DNA of 20,920 nt from JAGYLJ01 sp964383545 (lineage in GTDB: Bacteria; Patescibacteriota; Minisyncoccia; Phycocordibacterales; UBA12079): contig CAYLHD010000012.1 of the NCBI GenBank assembly GCA_964383545.1, positions 1-20,920 of the forward strand, read 5' to 3'. Of this stretch, positions 1-7,995 are shown in pieces. The stretch's first letter is position 1, and each line of letters starts with the position of its first letter. The position numbers and the translations under genes were made by a program. Below the pieces are notes generated by a model. The model was given only the letters and a program-made list of their open reading frames with translations, searched no databases and was not told the origin of the DNA.

Positions 1-1885
1 TGTTTCCGTCAGCATCTGTCACATCGGAAGTACCACAAACCACCCAACCGATTTCTACAGTATTGTAAGTATTTTCGTCTGTATCGTCAACTGTGATAGT
101 TATAGGAGCACAAGTATTTGTTTTCCCAGCTTCGTTTGTTAACGTAGCTGTATAGGTGGTGGTGGTGCCTGGTGTAACCGACACTGACCCTTCTTCAATT
201 GGACTCATAGTGATTACATTAGCGAGACTTAAATTAATGAAACCTAAAGTAGCTCCTAAAGTTGACCAACTGATAGTTGAACTCTCTCCTGCTGTAATAT
301 TAGTTGGTGATGCTGATAATAATATACATCTTACTGTTTCTTCTTCAGGTTGGATAAATATTCCACTACCTTCTTCACAAGACGTTTTTTCTATTAGTAT
401 ATTGGATATAATTGTGTTCATCTTAAATTGGATACTATTTGTTTTGAGTGGGCCTTCAAATTCATATTGAGCTTCAAGTACATCTGAGTTTGTATGAAGA
501 CCTCCTAGATTACTGAAATCATTTGAAATAGATAAAATTTCGTCAGGGTCAGCTTCTCCATTTTCATCAATAGCTGCATTTATTCTCTCTATGAGAGGTT
601 GTAATCTATTGTTAATGTTTATTGTAGCAGAGTCAATATTAATTCTTAAACTCTCTTGAAGAGGGTCTATTTCATTTAATTTTATGATCTCAAGAGCTGA
701 TATATTATTTGTTATATCTTCCTCTGTCAGAGGTATTTCATCTCCCGGTTCCCAGACTTGTGATATTGATTCAATTGGATAATTTTGCCAACAATCAATA
801 AGAGCATCGATATAATTTTCAGCTAAGTTAACAGCGTCCAATGATCTTTGTTTCCACTCTCTATAGTCTCCTTCATTTTTGATTGTAATTTCTATTATAT
901 CAACCAATTCTTCTATTACTGCAGAAGAAAGTTGAGAAAAACCATTATCTGATGGGTTCGATTCAAATAAACCTGTTGTAGAATTGAAAACAGACTTGAT
1001 TAATTGGCTAAGTAAAGCCCCTACAATTTCGTTAATCTCATCAGCTATGACTAACCGGTCGTTTCCTAAACCAAGGACTTTGTTTAGTGACTCATTTATG
1101 GTTGTCCCTGGAGTTTTGGTGGTACAAGTTCCTGGTGTTGTGATATCTTCACAATGCTCAGGGAAATCAGGGTCACAGATAGTTTCTTCTATATCTGGTT
1201 CACAACTGTCAAACGAGAGAAATCCTCCACCCCAGTCTGATTTGATTATTTCCTTATCTTTTTCTTCTGCCATTTTTAAGGTTAAGTCTATGTATCCATT
1301 TAAGTAGGCACCATAAGCGTTATTTTGAGGTTGTGAAATATTATTAAATTTATTCCAAGACCAATCATTCCCTAAATCGTTTAATGCGCCATTGGCGTTT
1401 CCAAAAACGTCCGTAAGAGTACAATGAGCTTTTCTTCCTCCAAATTGCTTAGTGAGGGCTATTTTTATGTCTAGACTAAAAGGACTACAAAGAAAAGCTA
1501 GTTCACTACCTTCAATAAATTCTCCTATCGTATTGTTACCTACACTTGTTAAAAAACCACCAAGGTCAGTGACGAAAGTGGGACCTTCTTCAAAACCACT
1601 ATTTATCCAACCTACAGTTGAGTCAGATATTTTTTCTATAATTACATTTATAATAGAATAAAGTATTCCGTCTAAAATTGTTTCCTTTACTATTAATTCC
1701 GAAGTATTTAATGCAATGTCTGATAAGACTACTGTCTGTGATTTAGTGGCTGCTATATGAGCTCCGTCAATTACTGAAAATAGAGCTGTTACTTTATGTG
1801 GTTTTAATAAGAAAATAACAGGACATAATGTAAAAATTATAAGAAGTTTCAGTATTGTTTTTTTGTTTTTTAGTAACATAGACAT
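1..1885 (-). CDS. Large secreted protein with Ig-like domain, T4SS-neighbourhood type (partial, C-terminus off window)
   Basis: An open frame of about 628 codons runs from the ATG at 1885 to the left edge without a stop. The N-terminus has basic residues, a hydrophobic stretch (ILKLLIIFTLCPVIFLL) and a possible signal-peptidase site after KVTA, so the protein is probably exported. Around residues 131-153 lies FLCSPFSLDIKIAL followed by a second Cys. Residues about 227-264 are Cys-rich, then comes TPGTTINESLNKVLG and a region containing ADEINEIVGALLSQLIK. Residues about 520-600 form an Ig-like repeat (SASPTNITAGESSTISWS, then TPGTTTTYTATLTNEAG) of the kind common in Patescibacteria surface proteins. 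From memory, this Cys/ADE(I/F)xEIVGAL pattern recurs in Parcubacteria hypothetical proteins near type IV secretion-like genes; no function is established. It lies 10 nt after the upstream gene's stop, without a Shine-Dalgarno sequence, so it is probably co-transcribed. A second ATG at 1879 is an alternative start. Confidence 0.8.
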   Translation of the reverse strand, partial: MSMLLKNKKTILKLLIIFTLCPVIFLLKPHKVTALFSVIDGAHIAATKSQTVVLSDIALNTSELIVKETILDGILYSIINVIIEKISDSTVGWINSGFEEGPTFVTDLGGFLTSVGNNTIGEFIEGSELAFLCSPFSLDIKIALTKQFGGRKAHCTLTDVFGNANGALNDLGNDWSWNKFNNISQPQNNAYGAYLNGYIDLTLKMAEEKDKEIIKSDWGGGFLSFDSCEPDIEETICDPDFPEHCEDITTPGTCTTKTPGTTINESLNKVLGLGNDRLVIADEINEIVGALLSQLIKSVFNSTTGLFESNPSDNGFSQLSSAVIEELVDIIEITIKNEGDYREWKQRSLDAVNLAENYIDALIDCWQNYPIESISQVWEPGDEIPLTEEDITNNISALEIIKLNEIDPLQESLRINIDSATININNRLQPLIERINAAIDENGEADPDEILSISNDFSNLGGLHTNSDVLEAQYEFEGPLKTNSIQFKMNTIISNILIEKTSCEEGSGIFIQPEEETVRCILLSASPTNITAGESSTISWSTLGATLGFINLSLANVITMSPIEEGSVSVTPGTTTTYTATLTNEAGKTNTCAPITITVDDTDENTYNTVEIGWVVCGTSDVTDADGN

Positions 1886-1895
1886 AATTAATTAA

Positions 1896-2867
1896 TTAAT
1901 TAAATTTAATCCCTTTTTCAAAAAGATATAAGCCGATTTTTTTCCATTCTTCCTCAAAGATTTCTTGATTCGTCATATATTTTTTAATATTCAATAACCC
2001 TGCAATAGGATCATTTAAAATCTGTTTCATTTGTGTTGCATTAGATATTAGATTACCTAACGCATTTATTGCATTTATGTGTGGTGTAGATATCTCATAG
2101 GGAACAGGTAATGACAAAAGTTCTTTTTGAATATTTTCGTAAATTTTTATATTTAAATCAATTTTCTGCAATTTTTGTTTGTTTTTTGTTTCTAAGATTT
2201 CCTTAACAATAACGATATCATTCTCTATTTCTGTGTTAGGATTGAGTATTAAATCTATTTGTGTTGCATATTGTTGGATTGTTTCCTTGCCATTATCATG
2301 AATAATACTTAGATCGTTTAAAGTGTAGTTTTTAACTGAGTCTATATCAGTTAAAATATTTTTTGTTATTAAGTTGTTAATAAGCTGTTCTTCTTGATCT
2401 GTTCCTAATTGATTTTCTTGTTTAAGAGTAATATAACCAGCGAATAATTCTCGTGACAATAAATCAGTTTGGGTCAATGGTTTGTTGTTTAGAGAATTAG
2501 TAGTTTCTTTGTTAAATGATGTAATTTTATCATCAAATGAATCATTTGGCCCGGCAATAAGTGGGTTTCTGTTGATTAGAATTTCATTATTATCATTGGT
2601 TCCATCACCATCCGTGTCTGGGTTGATGGGGTCAGTTTTCCATAAAGTTTCTTCCCAGTCTTTTAAACCATCACCATCTGTATCATTTTTTATAGTTTGC
2701 TGAATTATTTTGTTGGTTGCGTTTTTTACACCCTTTTGTTTTTCTAAGTTTAGAAAATAAGAAATTTTTCTGTCTTCGTATTTATAAAATACAAAAAAAC
2801 AACCTAAAATAACCAAAGTCACGACTAAAAAAATTGACAGTTTTTTGCTCGGTAAAAACCTGTTCAT
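1896..2867 (-). CDS. Membrane-anchored thrombospondin type 3 repeat protein
   Basis: This 323-residue protein begins with a basic segment and one hydrophobic helix (about residues 10-28), so it is exported and anchored. Two calcium-binding type 3 motifs follow, DTDGDGLKDWEE (62-73) and DTDGDGTNDNNE (84-95). The rest (about 110-323) is charged and helical with no domain I recognise. The sequence VILGC at 19-23 resembles a lipobox, so a lipoprotein anchored at Cys23 is an alternative; the Leu at -2 makes this uncertain. The next gene, the Ig-like secreted protein, starts 10 nt downstream, so the two probably form an operon and may act together at the cell surface. A promoter sits directly upstream at 2878-2907. 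Confidence 0.85.
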   Translation of the reverse strand: MNRFLPSKKLSIFLVVTLVILGCFFVFYKYEDRKISYFLNLEKQKGVKNATNKIIQQTIKNDTDGDGLKDWEETLWKTDPINPDTDGDGTNDNNEILINRNPLIAGPNDSFDDKITSFNKETTNSLNNKPLTQTDLLSRELFAGYITLKQENQLGTDQEEQLINNLITKNILTDIDSVKNYTLNDLSIIHDNGKETIQQYATQIDLILNPNTEIENDIVIVKEILETKNKQKLQKIDLNIKIYENIQKELLSLPVPYEISTPHINAINALGNLISNATQMKQILNDPIAGLLNIKKYMTNQEIFEEEWKKIGLYLFEKGIKFN

Positions 2868-2877
2868 AATTAGATAA

Positions 2878-2907
2878 ATTATAACAAATTAGATTATTTA
2901 ATGTCTT
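2878..2907 (-). promoter_or_regulatory. Promoter of the type 3 repeat protein operon
   Basis: On the minus strand, AAGACA (2907-2902) and TATAAT (2883-2878) are separated by 18 nt, and the -10 is preceded by TGT (extended -10). The predicted transcript would begin only about 4 nt before the ATG at 2867. Confidence 0.55.
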
Positions 2908-2927
2908 GTTATTTGTGAATAACTTTT

Positions 2928-3710
2928 TTATTTTTTTAGATGATTTGTTAGACTTATCCAATTTTGCAAAGAGAGATCCTCTGCTCTTACTTTTATAGGT
3001 ATACCTAATTTATCAAGAGTCTCTTTAAGTTTATTTTTATCTATAAAGGATAAATTGTTAATTAACATTTTTCTTTTACTAGAGAAACCTTTCTTGATTA
3101 ATCGAAAGAAGACTTTTTCATCTGTATTTTTTAAGAGATTTTTTGAGATTTCATCTATTAAGAGTATAGCTGAGTCAACCTTTGGTGCGGGGGAGAAGTT
3201 ACTGGCCTTAACTGTGGTTATATATTTTGGTTTGCCATAAGCTTTGACACTAAGAGATAAAATACTTTCTTTTTTATCTGAAGATGTTATTCGTTTTACT
3301 ACTTCCTTTTGGAGCATTATAACTATTTTACTTGGTTTAAAATTAGAAGAAAGAAATTTTCTAAGAAATTGACCTGTGATGTAATAAGGGATATTTGCCA
3401 CTATTTTATAAGGAGCCTTTATTAAAGTTCTTGGGTCAATTTCTAAGATATCATTGTAAATAAGGGTTAGGTGGTTGTTTTCAATCTCTTGTTTGAATTT
3501 TTCTTGTAGGAATTCAATTAAACGATGGTCTTTTTCTATGGCAATAACCTTTTTAGATTTTTCAAGAAGTTTTTCTGTTAAGATTCCTTTTCCTGGGCCA
3601 ATCTCTAACACGATATCTTTAGATTTTAAATCAGCTGTTTCAATGATTTTGTCTATTATTTGTTTAGATTTCAGGAAGTTTTGTCCCAAGGATTTTTTTG
3701 CTTTAATCAT
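2928..3710 (-). CDS. rsmA: 16S rRNA adenine N6-dimethyltransferase RsmA (KsgA)
   Basis: RsmA uses S-adenosylmethionine to dimethylate two adjacent adenines in the 3' terminal helix of 16S rRNA during late 30S assembly. The protein begins MIKAKKSLGQNFL, the classical N-terminus. It has the SAM-binding motif LEIGPGKG (35-42), an acidic ribose-binding Glu in AIEKD (59), the D in YNDILEID, and the catalytic NIPY (106-109, NLPY in many homologues). At 260 residues it is of normal length. A longer frame opens at 3746, but I chose 3710 because family homology begins there and a -10 box lies exactly 6 nt upstream. It is divergent from the fused membrane/spermidine synthase-like gene. Confidence 0.95.
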   Translation of the reverse strand: MIKAKKSLGQNFLKSKQIIDKIIETADLKSKDIVLEIGPGKGILTEKLLEKSKKVIAIEKDHRLIEFLQEKFKQEIENNHLTLIYNDILEIDPRTLIKAPYKIVANIPYYITGQFLRKFLSSNFKPSKIVIMLQKEVVKRITSSDKKESILSLSVKAYGKPKYITTVKASNFSPAPKVDSAILLIDEISKNLLKNTDEKVFFRLIKKGFSSKRKMLINNLSFIDKNKLKETLDKLGIPIKVRAEDLSLQNWISLTNHLKK

Positions 3711-3716
3711 GTAAGA

Positions 3717-3746
3717 AGTATAAGGTAAACATGTATTAAGTAGCAA
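3717..3746 (-). promoter_or_regulatory. rsmA promoter, predicted leaderless
   Basis: TTGCTA (3746-3741), an 18-nt spacer and TATACT (3722-3717) are followed by exactly 6 nt and then the ATG at 3710. Transcription would start at or next to the A of the start codon. Confidence 0.6.
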
Positions 3747-3842
3747 GTGCTAAGTGTAATGATTACTGAATTGATTAAAAGATAAAAGGTTCTAACTAGA
3801 TTAGAATTTCTTGTAGAAAAATGGTAAAATTTATTAGAATTT

Positions 3843-5402
3843 ATGAAGAATAGCTTTAATAAGAAGCAGTTTTCACTGTTATTAATATCCTTTATTAGTG
3901 GTTTTAGTGTCATGATCGTGGAATTAACAGCTGCAAGAGCTGTGGCGCCTGTAATTGGATCTTCTGTTTATACTTGGACATCGGTTATTGGTGTTATTCT
4001 TCTTGGTCTTTCCATAGGAGGTTATGTTGGTGGGTATTTGATTGATAAATATAAGTCTACAAGAATGTTGTCAATATTTCTTTTTTCCGCCGCTTTTTTT
4101 ATTGGTCTTATCCCTTTTATTTTAAAAAATATTTCTTATTTTGTTTTGGCTGATTTGTCTATTCTAAACATAATATTATTAATTTCTATAACTCTTTTTT
4201 TCCTTCCGGCTATTTTCCTTGGGTGTTTATCCCCAACAATTTTAAAGTTATATTCTGAAGATATAGAAAATATAGGGAAGCAATTTGGGAGTATCACAGC
4301 TCTCTGGTCTTTGGGTAGCATAGTAGGAACGTTTTTAACAGGATTTTATCTTACAGGGACCATAGGTACTTCCAACAGCTTCTTTTTTGTGTCTTTTATG
4401 TTGTTTCTCCTTGCTATTACTATTCTGGTTGTTTCTAGAAAAAGTTCAGTTAAAAAGCAAATTTTATTTTCATTTTTAATTTTTTCTCTAGTATTTATAT
4501 GTTTTGCTGAGGAACAGAAAATAAATAATAATAATTTAATTTTTAGTTCAGAAAGTAATTATTACAAAATTGCTGTAATAGACGATCTTTTTATGGGAGA
4601 AGACGTAAGATTTCTTTTTTTAGATTTTGATTCACATAGTGTAGAAAATAAGGATAGTGAAAACTTAAATATCTATACCGCGATTCATCCTATTTTTTCA
4701 GTGTTTAAAGATGATATTAAAGATATTTTTGTTATTGGTGGAGGATCCTATAAAATTGCTAAAAATTTTAGTGATTTTTATAAGGGTGCAGAGATTGTGG
4801 TTTCAGAAATTGACCCAGAGGTGACCAAAGTTGCTGAGGATTTCTTTAATCTGAGAGACTATCCGATAAAAACGATAAATGAAGATGTTAGGTTTACTTT
4901 GAATAATTCAGAAAAAAAATATGATGTCATTTATGGTGATGCTTACAATTCATTTATCTCGGTTCCTTGGTATTTAACAACTTTTGAATTTAATGAGGTA
5001 ATAAAAAAAAGTCTAAAGGATAAAGGTGTTTATTTAGTTAATTTTATATCCAGTCTTGAGGGAGAAAATCAGCTTTTTGAGAGTATGTTAAAAACGTTTA
5101 AGGAAACTTTCGTTAATTTTTACGTTATTGCATATGGTGCAAATAAAGAAGATGTGCAAAACATTGTTTTATTGGGAATTAATTCAGACGAAAAAATCAG
5201 TCATGATGAACTAGTTGATAGAATAAAAAAAATAGAGAATGGTGAAAATTTATGGAATAAGGTTGTTCCTCAAGACGGGTTGAGTGTGTCTAAAAATGCT
5301 TTGGTGTTAACAGATGATTTTGCACCCATCGAGAGATTAATGAGGCCTTTAATAAATAACTACTTCAGTGATTATTCTAAGTTTTTTTACTTATTATTTT
5401 AA
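3843..5402 (+). CDS. Fused multi-pass membrane / spermidine synthase-like protein
   Basis: The 519-residue protein has two parts. Residues about 10-225 are strongly hydrophobic, with several membrane helices (for example SLLLISFISGFSVMIVELTAAR and VIGVILLGLSIGGYVGGYLID), as in the MFS-like half of fused MFS/spermidine synthase proteins. Residues about 235-500 form a Rossmann methyltransferase-like aminopropyltransferase fold: VIGGGSYKIAK (about 297), VVSEIDPEV (about 319-327) and YDVIYGDAYNS (about 361-371). Typical spermidine synthases have GGGDG where this has GGGSY, so the true substrate is uncertain; many fused members have no proven activity. The C-terminal domain should lie on the cytoplasmic side. 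The ATG at 3843 has no Shine-Dalgarno; a TAAAAT box lies 12 nt upstream. No terminator with a T-run is visible after the stop. Confidence 0.85.
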   Translation: MKNSFNKKQFSLLLISFISGFSVMIVELTAARAVAPVIGSSVYTWTSVIGVILLGLSIGGYVGGYLIDKYKSTRMLSIFLFSAAFFIGLIPFILKNISYFVLADLSILNIILLISITLFFLPAIFLGCLSPTILKLYSEDIENIGKQFGSITALWSLGSIVGTFLTGFYLTGTIGTSNSFFFVSFMLFLLAITILVVSRKSSVKKQILFSFLIFSLVFICFAEEQKINNNNLIFSSESNYYKIAVIDDLFMGEDVRFLFLDFDSHSVENKDSENLNIYTAIHPIFSVFKDDIKDIFVIGGGSYKIAKNFSDFYKGAEIVVSEIDPEVTKVAEDFFNLRDYPIKTINEDVRFTLNNSEKKYDVIYGDAYNSFISVPWYLTTFEFNEVIKKSLKDKGVYLVNFISSLEGENQLFESMLKTFKETFVNFYVIAYGANKEDVQNIVLLGINSDEKISHDELVDRIKKIENGENLWNKVVPQDGLSVSKNALVLTDDFAPIERLMRPLINNYFSDYSKFFYLLF

Positions 5403-5448
5403 AATTGGTTTATCTCTTAATGTATCTTACTGTTTTTTTTATAATCAC

Positions 5449-5467
5449 TTGGAGGTTCAACCTCCAA
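5449..5467. repeat. Perfect 19-nt hairpin, intact copy
   Basis: TTGGAGGTTCAACCTCCAA is a perfect palindrome around a central C (arms of 9 nt). It lies between the convergent fused membrane gene and uvrD. Neither strand has a T-run after it, so it is not a classical terminator. A diverged second copy lies 41 nt downstream. Confidence 0.85.
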
Positions 5468-5507
5468 GGATTCTGTGGATAACCCTAAAATATTCAATTT
5501 TCCCAAT

Positions 5508-5546
5508 TTGGAGGCTGAACCTTGCCTGCCGGCAGGCAGGCTCCAA
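5508..5546. repeat. Second hairpin copy split by a 20-nt GC-rich palindromic insert
   Basis: The sequence starts TTGGAGGCTGAACC and ends TCCAA. Joined, these give a 19-nt unit differing from the copy at 5449-5467 at two positions. Between them lies the 20-nt block TTGCCTGCCGGCAGGCAGGC, whose core TGCCTGCCGGCAGGCA (5523-5538) is a perfect 16-bp palindrome. The block is extremely GC-rich for this AT-rich scaffold, which points to insertion of a short palindromic element. Confidence 0.8.
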
Positions 5547-5565
5547 GCGGATGTTTTTTGGATAG

Positions 5566-7521
5566 TTACCACTCAAGATATTCGATTTTGTCTGGGTTTG
5601 GTGGAGTGTATTGGGTATTGGTGCATTCATTTTCTAGTAAATCATTACTGATATCTGAAATAAATTCAGACATATCATTTGATTTTCTTGAGCCAAAGAT
5701 AGTTCGACTAGAAGCATAGGAAAGAAATAGTTTTTTTCTAGCTCTGGTAAGGGCGACATAAAATAGTCTCCTTTCTTCCTCACCTCTATCTTGATTTTTA
5801 CCACTGTCCATTTTACTTGGAAAAAGGCTGTCTTCTAACCCTGTGATAAAAACATAATCAAATTCTAGACCTTTGGAAGCGTGGACTGTCATAAGCCTCA
5901 CAGCTTTAGTTTTTTCTTTTAGTTGATCTTGGTCAGAGGATAGAGCTGATTCTTCTAGAAGTTTTCCTATTCCTTCTTCTTGTGGTAGTAAATCATATTT
6001 AACAGCTAGTGAGACAAATTCTTTCATGTTGGCTAAACGTTCTAAGTCTTCTTCTGTGCCATTTTTAAGTTTATCTTCTAAACCAGTTTCCTTAATGATT
6101 AATTTAATTAAGTCAGATGGTTTTTGAGTTTCACTGGCAGTTTTGATTTTAGTTAAAACTGTTCTGAAATTAGTTACTTTTTCTTGCATAGCAGGGCTCA
6201 ATTCATTTTCTTTTTTAGAGAAAATTTTAGCAATAGTAACTTTACCAATTCCTCTTGGGGGGACATTGATGATACGTTTTAGTGAAGTTAGATCATCAGG
6301 GTTAAGCGAACTTTTAATAAAAGCTAAAATATTTTTAATTTCTTTTCTATCAAAAAACTTAGTACCAAGGACTTGGTAAGGTACTTCTGCATTCAAAAAA
6401 GATTCTTCTAAAACTCTAGATTGGAAATTAGTTCTGTACAAAACAGCAATTTCTTCAGGAGAAACATTTTCGTGTTTGATTAAGTCACTACATCTTTGGG
6501 CAACGAAATTAGCCTCTTCTCCTTCGTTGTAAGCAAAGTAAACCCCAATTTTTTCTCCTGCTTGATTTTTAGTGAAGAGATTTTTTTCTTTTCGTAATTT
6601 ATTTTTTGCGATAATTTCATTGGCCGCTTCTAGAATATTTTGGGTGGAACGATAATTTTGTTCTAATAAAATTGTGGTAGAGTTTTTAAAATCTTTTTCA
6701 AAATTTAAAATGTTTTTTATATTAGCACCTCGCCAAGAATAAATATTTTGATCACCGTCACCTACTACACAAATATTTTGTTGTTTGTCTGAGAGTAATT
6801 TAGCAATTTGATATTGAACCTTGTTAGTATCTTGATATTCATCAACATAGATATAATTCCATTGATTTTGATATTTAGCTAAAATTTCCTTGTTTTCGCC
6901 TAAAAGAAGAGCTGTTTTGAGTAATAAATCATCAAAGTCGAGAGCTTTTTCTGTTTTTAGAACTTGCTCATATTTTTGCCAAACTTGGTCAACAATCTGA
7001 GAAAAATAATTTCTGTCCCCTTGTTCGGAATAATCCGAGGCAGTTTTAAAATTACCTTTTTGCCATGAGATGGTTCCTAAAATTTTTTTAGGTTCAAATT
7101 GTTTAGGATCTAAATTAATTTCCGTTAAGATGTTTTTAACAATTCTTTGAGAATCACTTTTATCGATAATAGAAAAATGTTTAGGAATACCTAATTCTCT
7201 AAAATTCTCTCTGAGGATATGGACTCCGAGGGAGTGGAAGGTTCTGATAAAAGGTTGGTTGGTGAAAGAGACTGGTAAGTTTAGTTCTTTATCGTTGTTG
7301 AGTAGTTTAAGGATACGAGTTTGCATTTCTTTAGCAGCTTTATTGGTAAAGGTAACTGCCAAAATATTTTCTGGTGCTATTCCATTTTTAATTAAATGTA
7401 GAATTCGGTAAGTAATTACTCTAGTTTTACCAGCTCCGGCTCCTGCAAGAATTAATAGAGGTCCTTTTTCGTGTAAAACAGCTTCTTTTTGCTGTGGATT
7501 TAGTTCATCTAAATATGACAT
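5566..7521 (-). CDS. uvrD: UvrD/PcrA-type superfamily 1 DNA helicase
   Basis: This is a 3'-5' ATP-dependent DNA helicase of repair and replication. Motifs appear in order over 651 residues: Q-motif NPQQKEAV (8-15), Walker A GAGAGKT (27-33), motif II DEYQDTN (about 227-233), motif III VGDGDQNIYSWRGA (about 252-265), QNYRS (about 287), TVHASKGLEFDYVF (about 543-556) and VALTRARKK near 590. It is somewhat shorter than typical PcrA/UvrD (about 720), with a short C-terminal tail. An open frame extends to 7581, but those extra residues are encoded by a hairpin and are not conserved. MSYLDELNPQQ at 7521 matches the family start and lies 6 nt after a TATACT box; the ATG at 7527 is an alternative. It has its own promoter and is separated from the upstream gene by a terminator. 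Confidence 0.95.
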   Translation of the reverse strand: MSYLDELNPQQKEAVLHEKGPLLILAGAGAGKTRVITYRILHLIKNGIAPENILAVTFTNKAAKEMQTRILKLLNNDKELNLPVSFTNQPFIRTFHSLGVHILRENFRELGIPKHFSIIDKSDSQRIVKNILTEINLDPKQFEPKKILGTISWQKGNFKTASDYSEQGDRNYFSQIVDQVWQKYEQVLKTEKALDFDDLLLKTALLLGENKEILAKYQNQWNYIYVDEYQDTNKVQYQIAKLLSDKQQNICVVGDGDQNIYSWRGANIKNILNFEKDFKNSTTILLEQNYRSTQNILEAANEIIAKNKLRKEKNLFTKNQAGEKIGVYFAYNEGEEANFVAQRCSDLIKHENVSPEEIAVLYRTNFQSRVLEESFLNAEVPYQVLGTKFFDRKEIKNILAFIKSSLNPDDLTSLKRIINVPPRGIGKVTIAKIFSKKENELSPAMQEKVTNFRTVLTKIKTASETQKPSDLIKLIIKETGLEDKLKNGTEEDLERLANMKEFVSLAVKYDLLPQEEGIGKLLEESALSSDQDQLKEKTKAVRLMTVHASKGLEFDYVFITGLEDSLFPSKMDSGKNQDRGEEERRLFYVALTRARKKLFLSYASSRTIFGSRKSNDMSEFISDISNDLLENECTNTQYTPPNPDKIEYLEW

Positions 7522-7527
7522 TGTCAT

Positions 7528-7536
7528 AGTATAACA
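7528..7536 (-). promoter_or_regulatory. uvrD extended -10, predicted leaderless
   Basis: TGTTATACT on the minus strand is an extended -10 (TGn plus TATACT, 7533-7528). The ATG at 7521 follows after exactly 6 nt. I see no convincing -35; the corresponding position falls in the adjacent hairpin. Confidence 0.5.
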
Positions 7537-7540
7537 CAGA

Positions 7541-7585
7541 CCCAATAATGGTTGATTTTTATACGAAAAATCAACTATCATTGGG
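7541..7585. repeat. 45-nt hairpin upstream of uvrD
   Basis: The 20-nt arms at 7541-7560 and 7566-7585 pair with two mismatches around the 5-nt loop ATACG. It abuts the next hairpin with no gap and overlaps the non-conserved upstream extension of the uvrD frame. It sits just upstream of the uvrD -10, where it could block or shape promoter access. Confidence 0.75.
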
Positions 7586-7626
7586 AATTAAAAAATACAG
7601 GGGTCCGACCCCTGTATTTTTTAATT
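7586..7626. terminator. Bidirectional terminator-like 41-nt perfect hairpin
   Basis: Two perfectly complementary 20-nt arms (7586-7605 and 7607-7626) flank a single C. The core is CAGGGGTC/GACCCCTG and each side ends in an A/T tract containing six A or T, so it can work as an intrinsic terminator on either strand. It lies 17 nt after the stop of the DUF5663-like gene and should end that operon. Confidence 0.8.
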
Positions 7627-7643
7627 TTGGTTTTTTATTAAGA

Positions 7644-7961
7644 TTATTCTAAGTTTCCCATTACCGAAATGGTTTCATCTTTGAATTTAACAATTTCTTC
7701 TTTGGAAATTTTATCTAAATTAGGGATTTTAGTTTTGAGGAATTCCATAATTTCAGCTTGTTTATTTTCATCAGCTCCTACTCTGTCCAATACCTCTCCA
7801 AATTCTTTTTGTTCATCTTCGGTTAAAATATTCATTACTTTGAGCATGACAGCTTGATAAATTATCTTACCAATTCTTAATAAAGTTTCTTCTTGTTTCT
7901 TTTCGTCTAAATTTTCTAAGCTAAGGTATTTTATAATATTTTGATTAAATGTATCATTCAT
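7644..7961 (-). CDS. Small DUF5663-like protein
   Basis: A 105-residue, acidic, all-helical protein without signal peptide or membrane helix. The pattern (early LSLENLDEKKQEETLLRIG, middle LTEDEQKEFGEVL, then a conserved-looking IPNLDKISKEEIVKFK) resembles DUF5663, a family I know mainly from Patescibacteria; this assignment is from memory. Its function is unknown. It lies 34 nt after the large membrane/LysM-like protein in an A/T-only linker without Shine-Dalgarno, so it is probably the last gene of that transcript. Confidence 0.8.
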   Translation of the reverse strand: MNDTFNQNIIKYLSLENLDEKKQEETLLRIGKIIYQAVMLKVMNILTEDEQKEFGEVLDRVGADENKQAEIMEFLKTKIPNLDKISKEEIVKFKDETISVMGNLE

Positions 7962-7995
7962 GGTTATTTTTTATTTAATTTAATAATTTTTAATC

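Noticed and set aside
156..1661. Three plus-strand open frames (156-470, 984-1307, 1452-1661)
   Set aside because: They lie antisense to the long continuous minus-strand gene, which has a signal peptide, an Ig-like domain and protein-like composition.
5474..5482. Perfect DnaA box (TTATCCACA on minus) between the two hairpins, and a variant TTATTCACA at 2914-2922
   Set aside because: Two isolated boxes 2.5 kb apart, with no cluster, no dnaA/dnaN neighbours and no AT-rich unwinding repeat, do not make an origin.
5449..5546. Possible CRISPR array
   Set aside because: Only two hairpin units of 19 nt, one interrupted, with no regular spacers and no cas genes.
5522..5719. Plus-strand frame beginning MPAGRQAPSGC
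   Set aside because: Its start is the translated palindromic insert and the rest is antisense to the uvrD C-terminus.
7522..7581. N-terminal extension of the uvrD helicase
   Set aside because: The extra residues are encoded by the hairpin at 7541-7585 and the -10 region; family similarity begins at the ATG at 7521.
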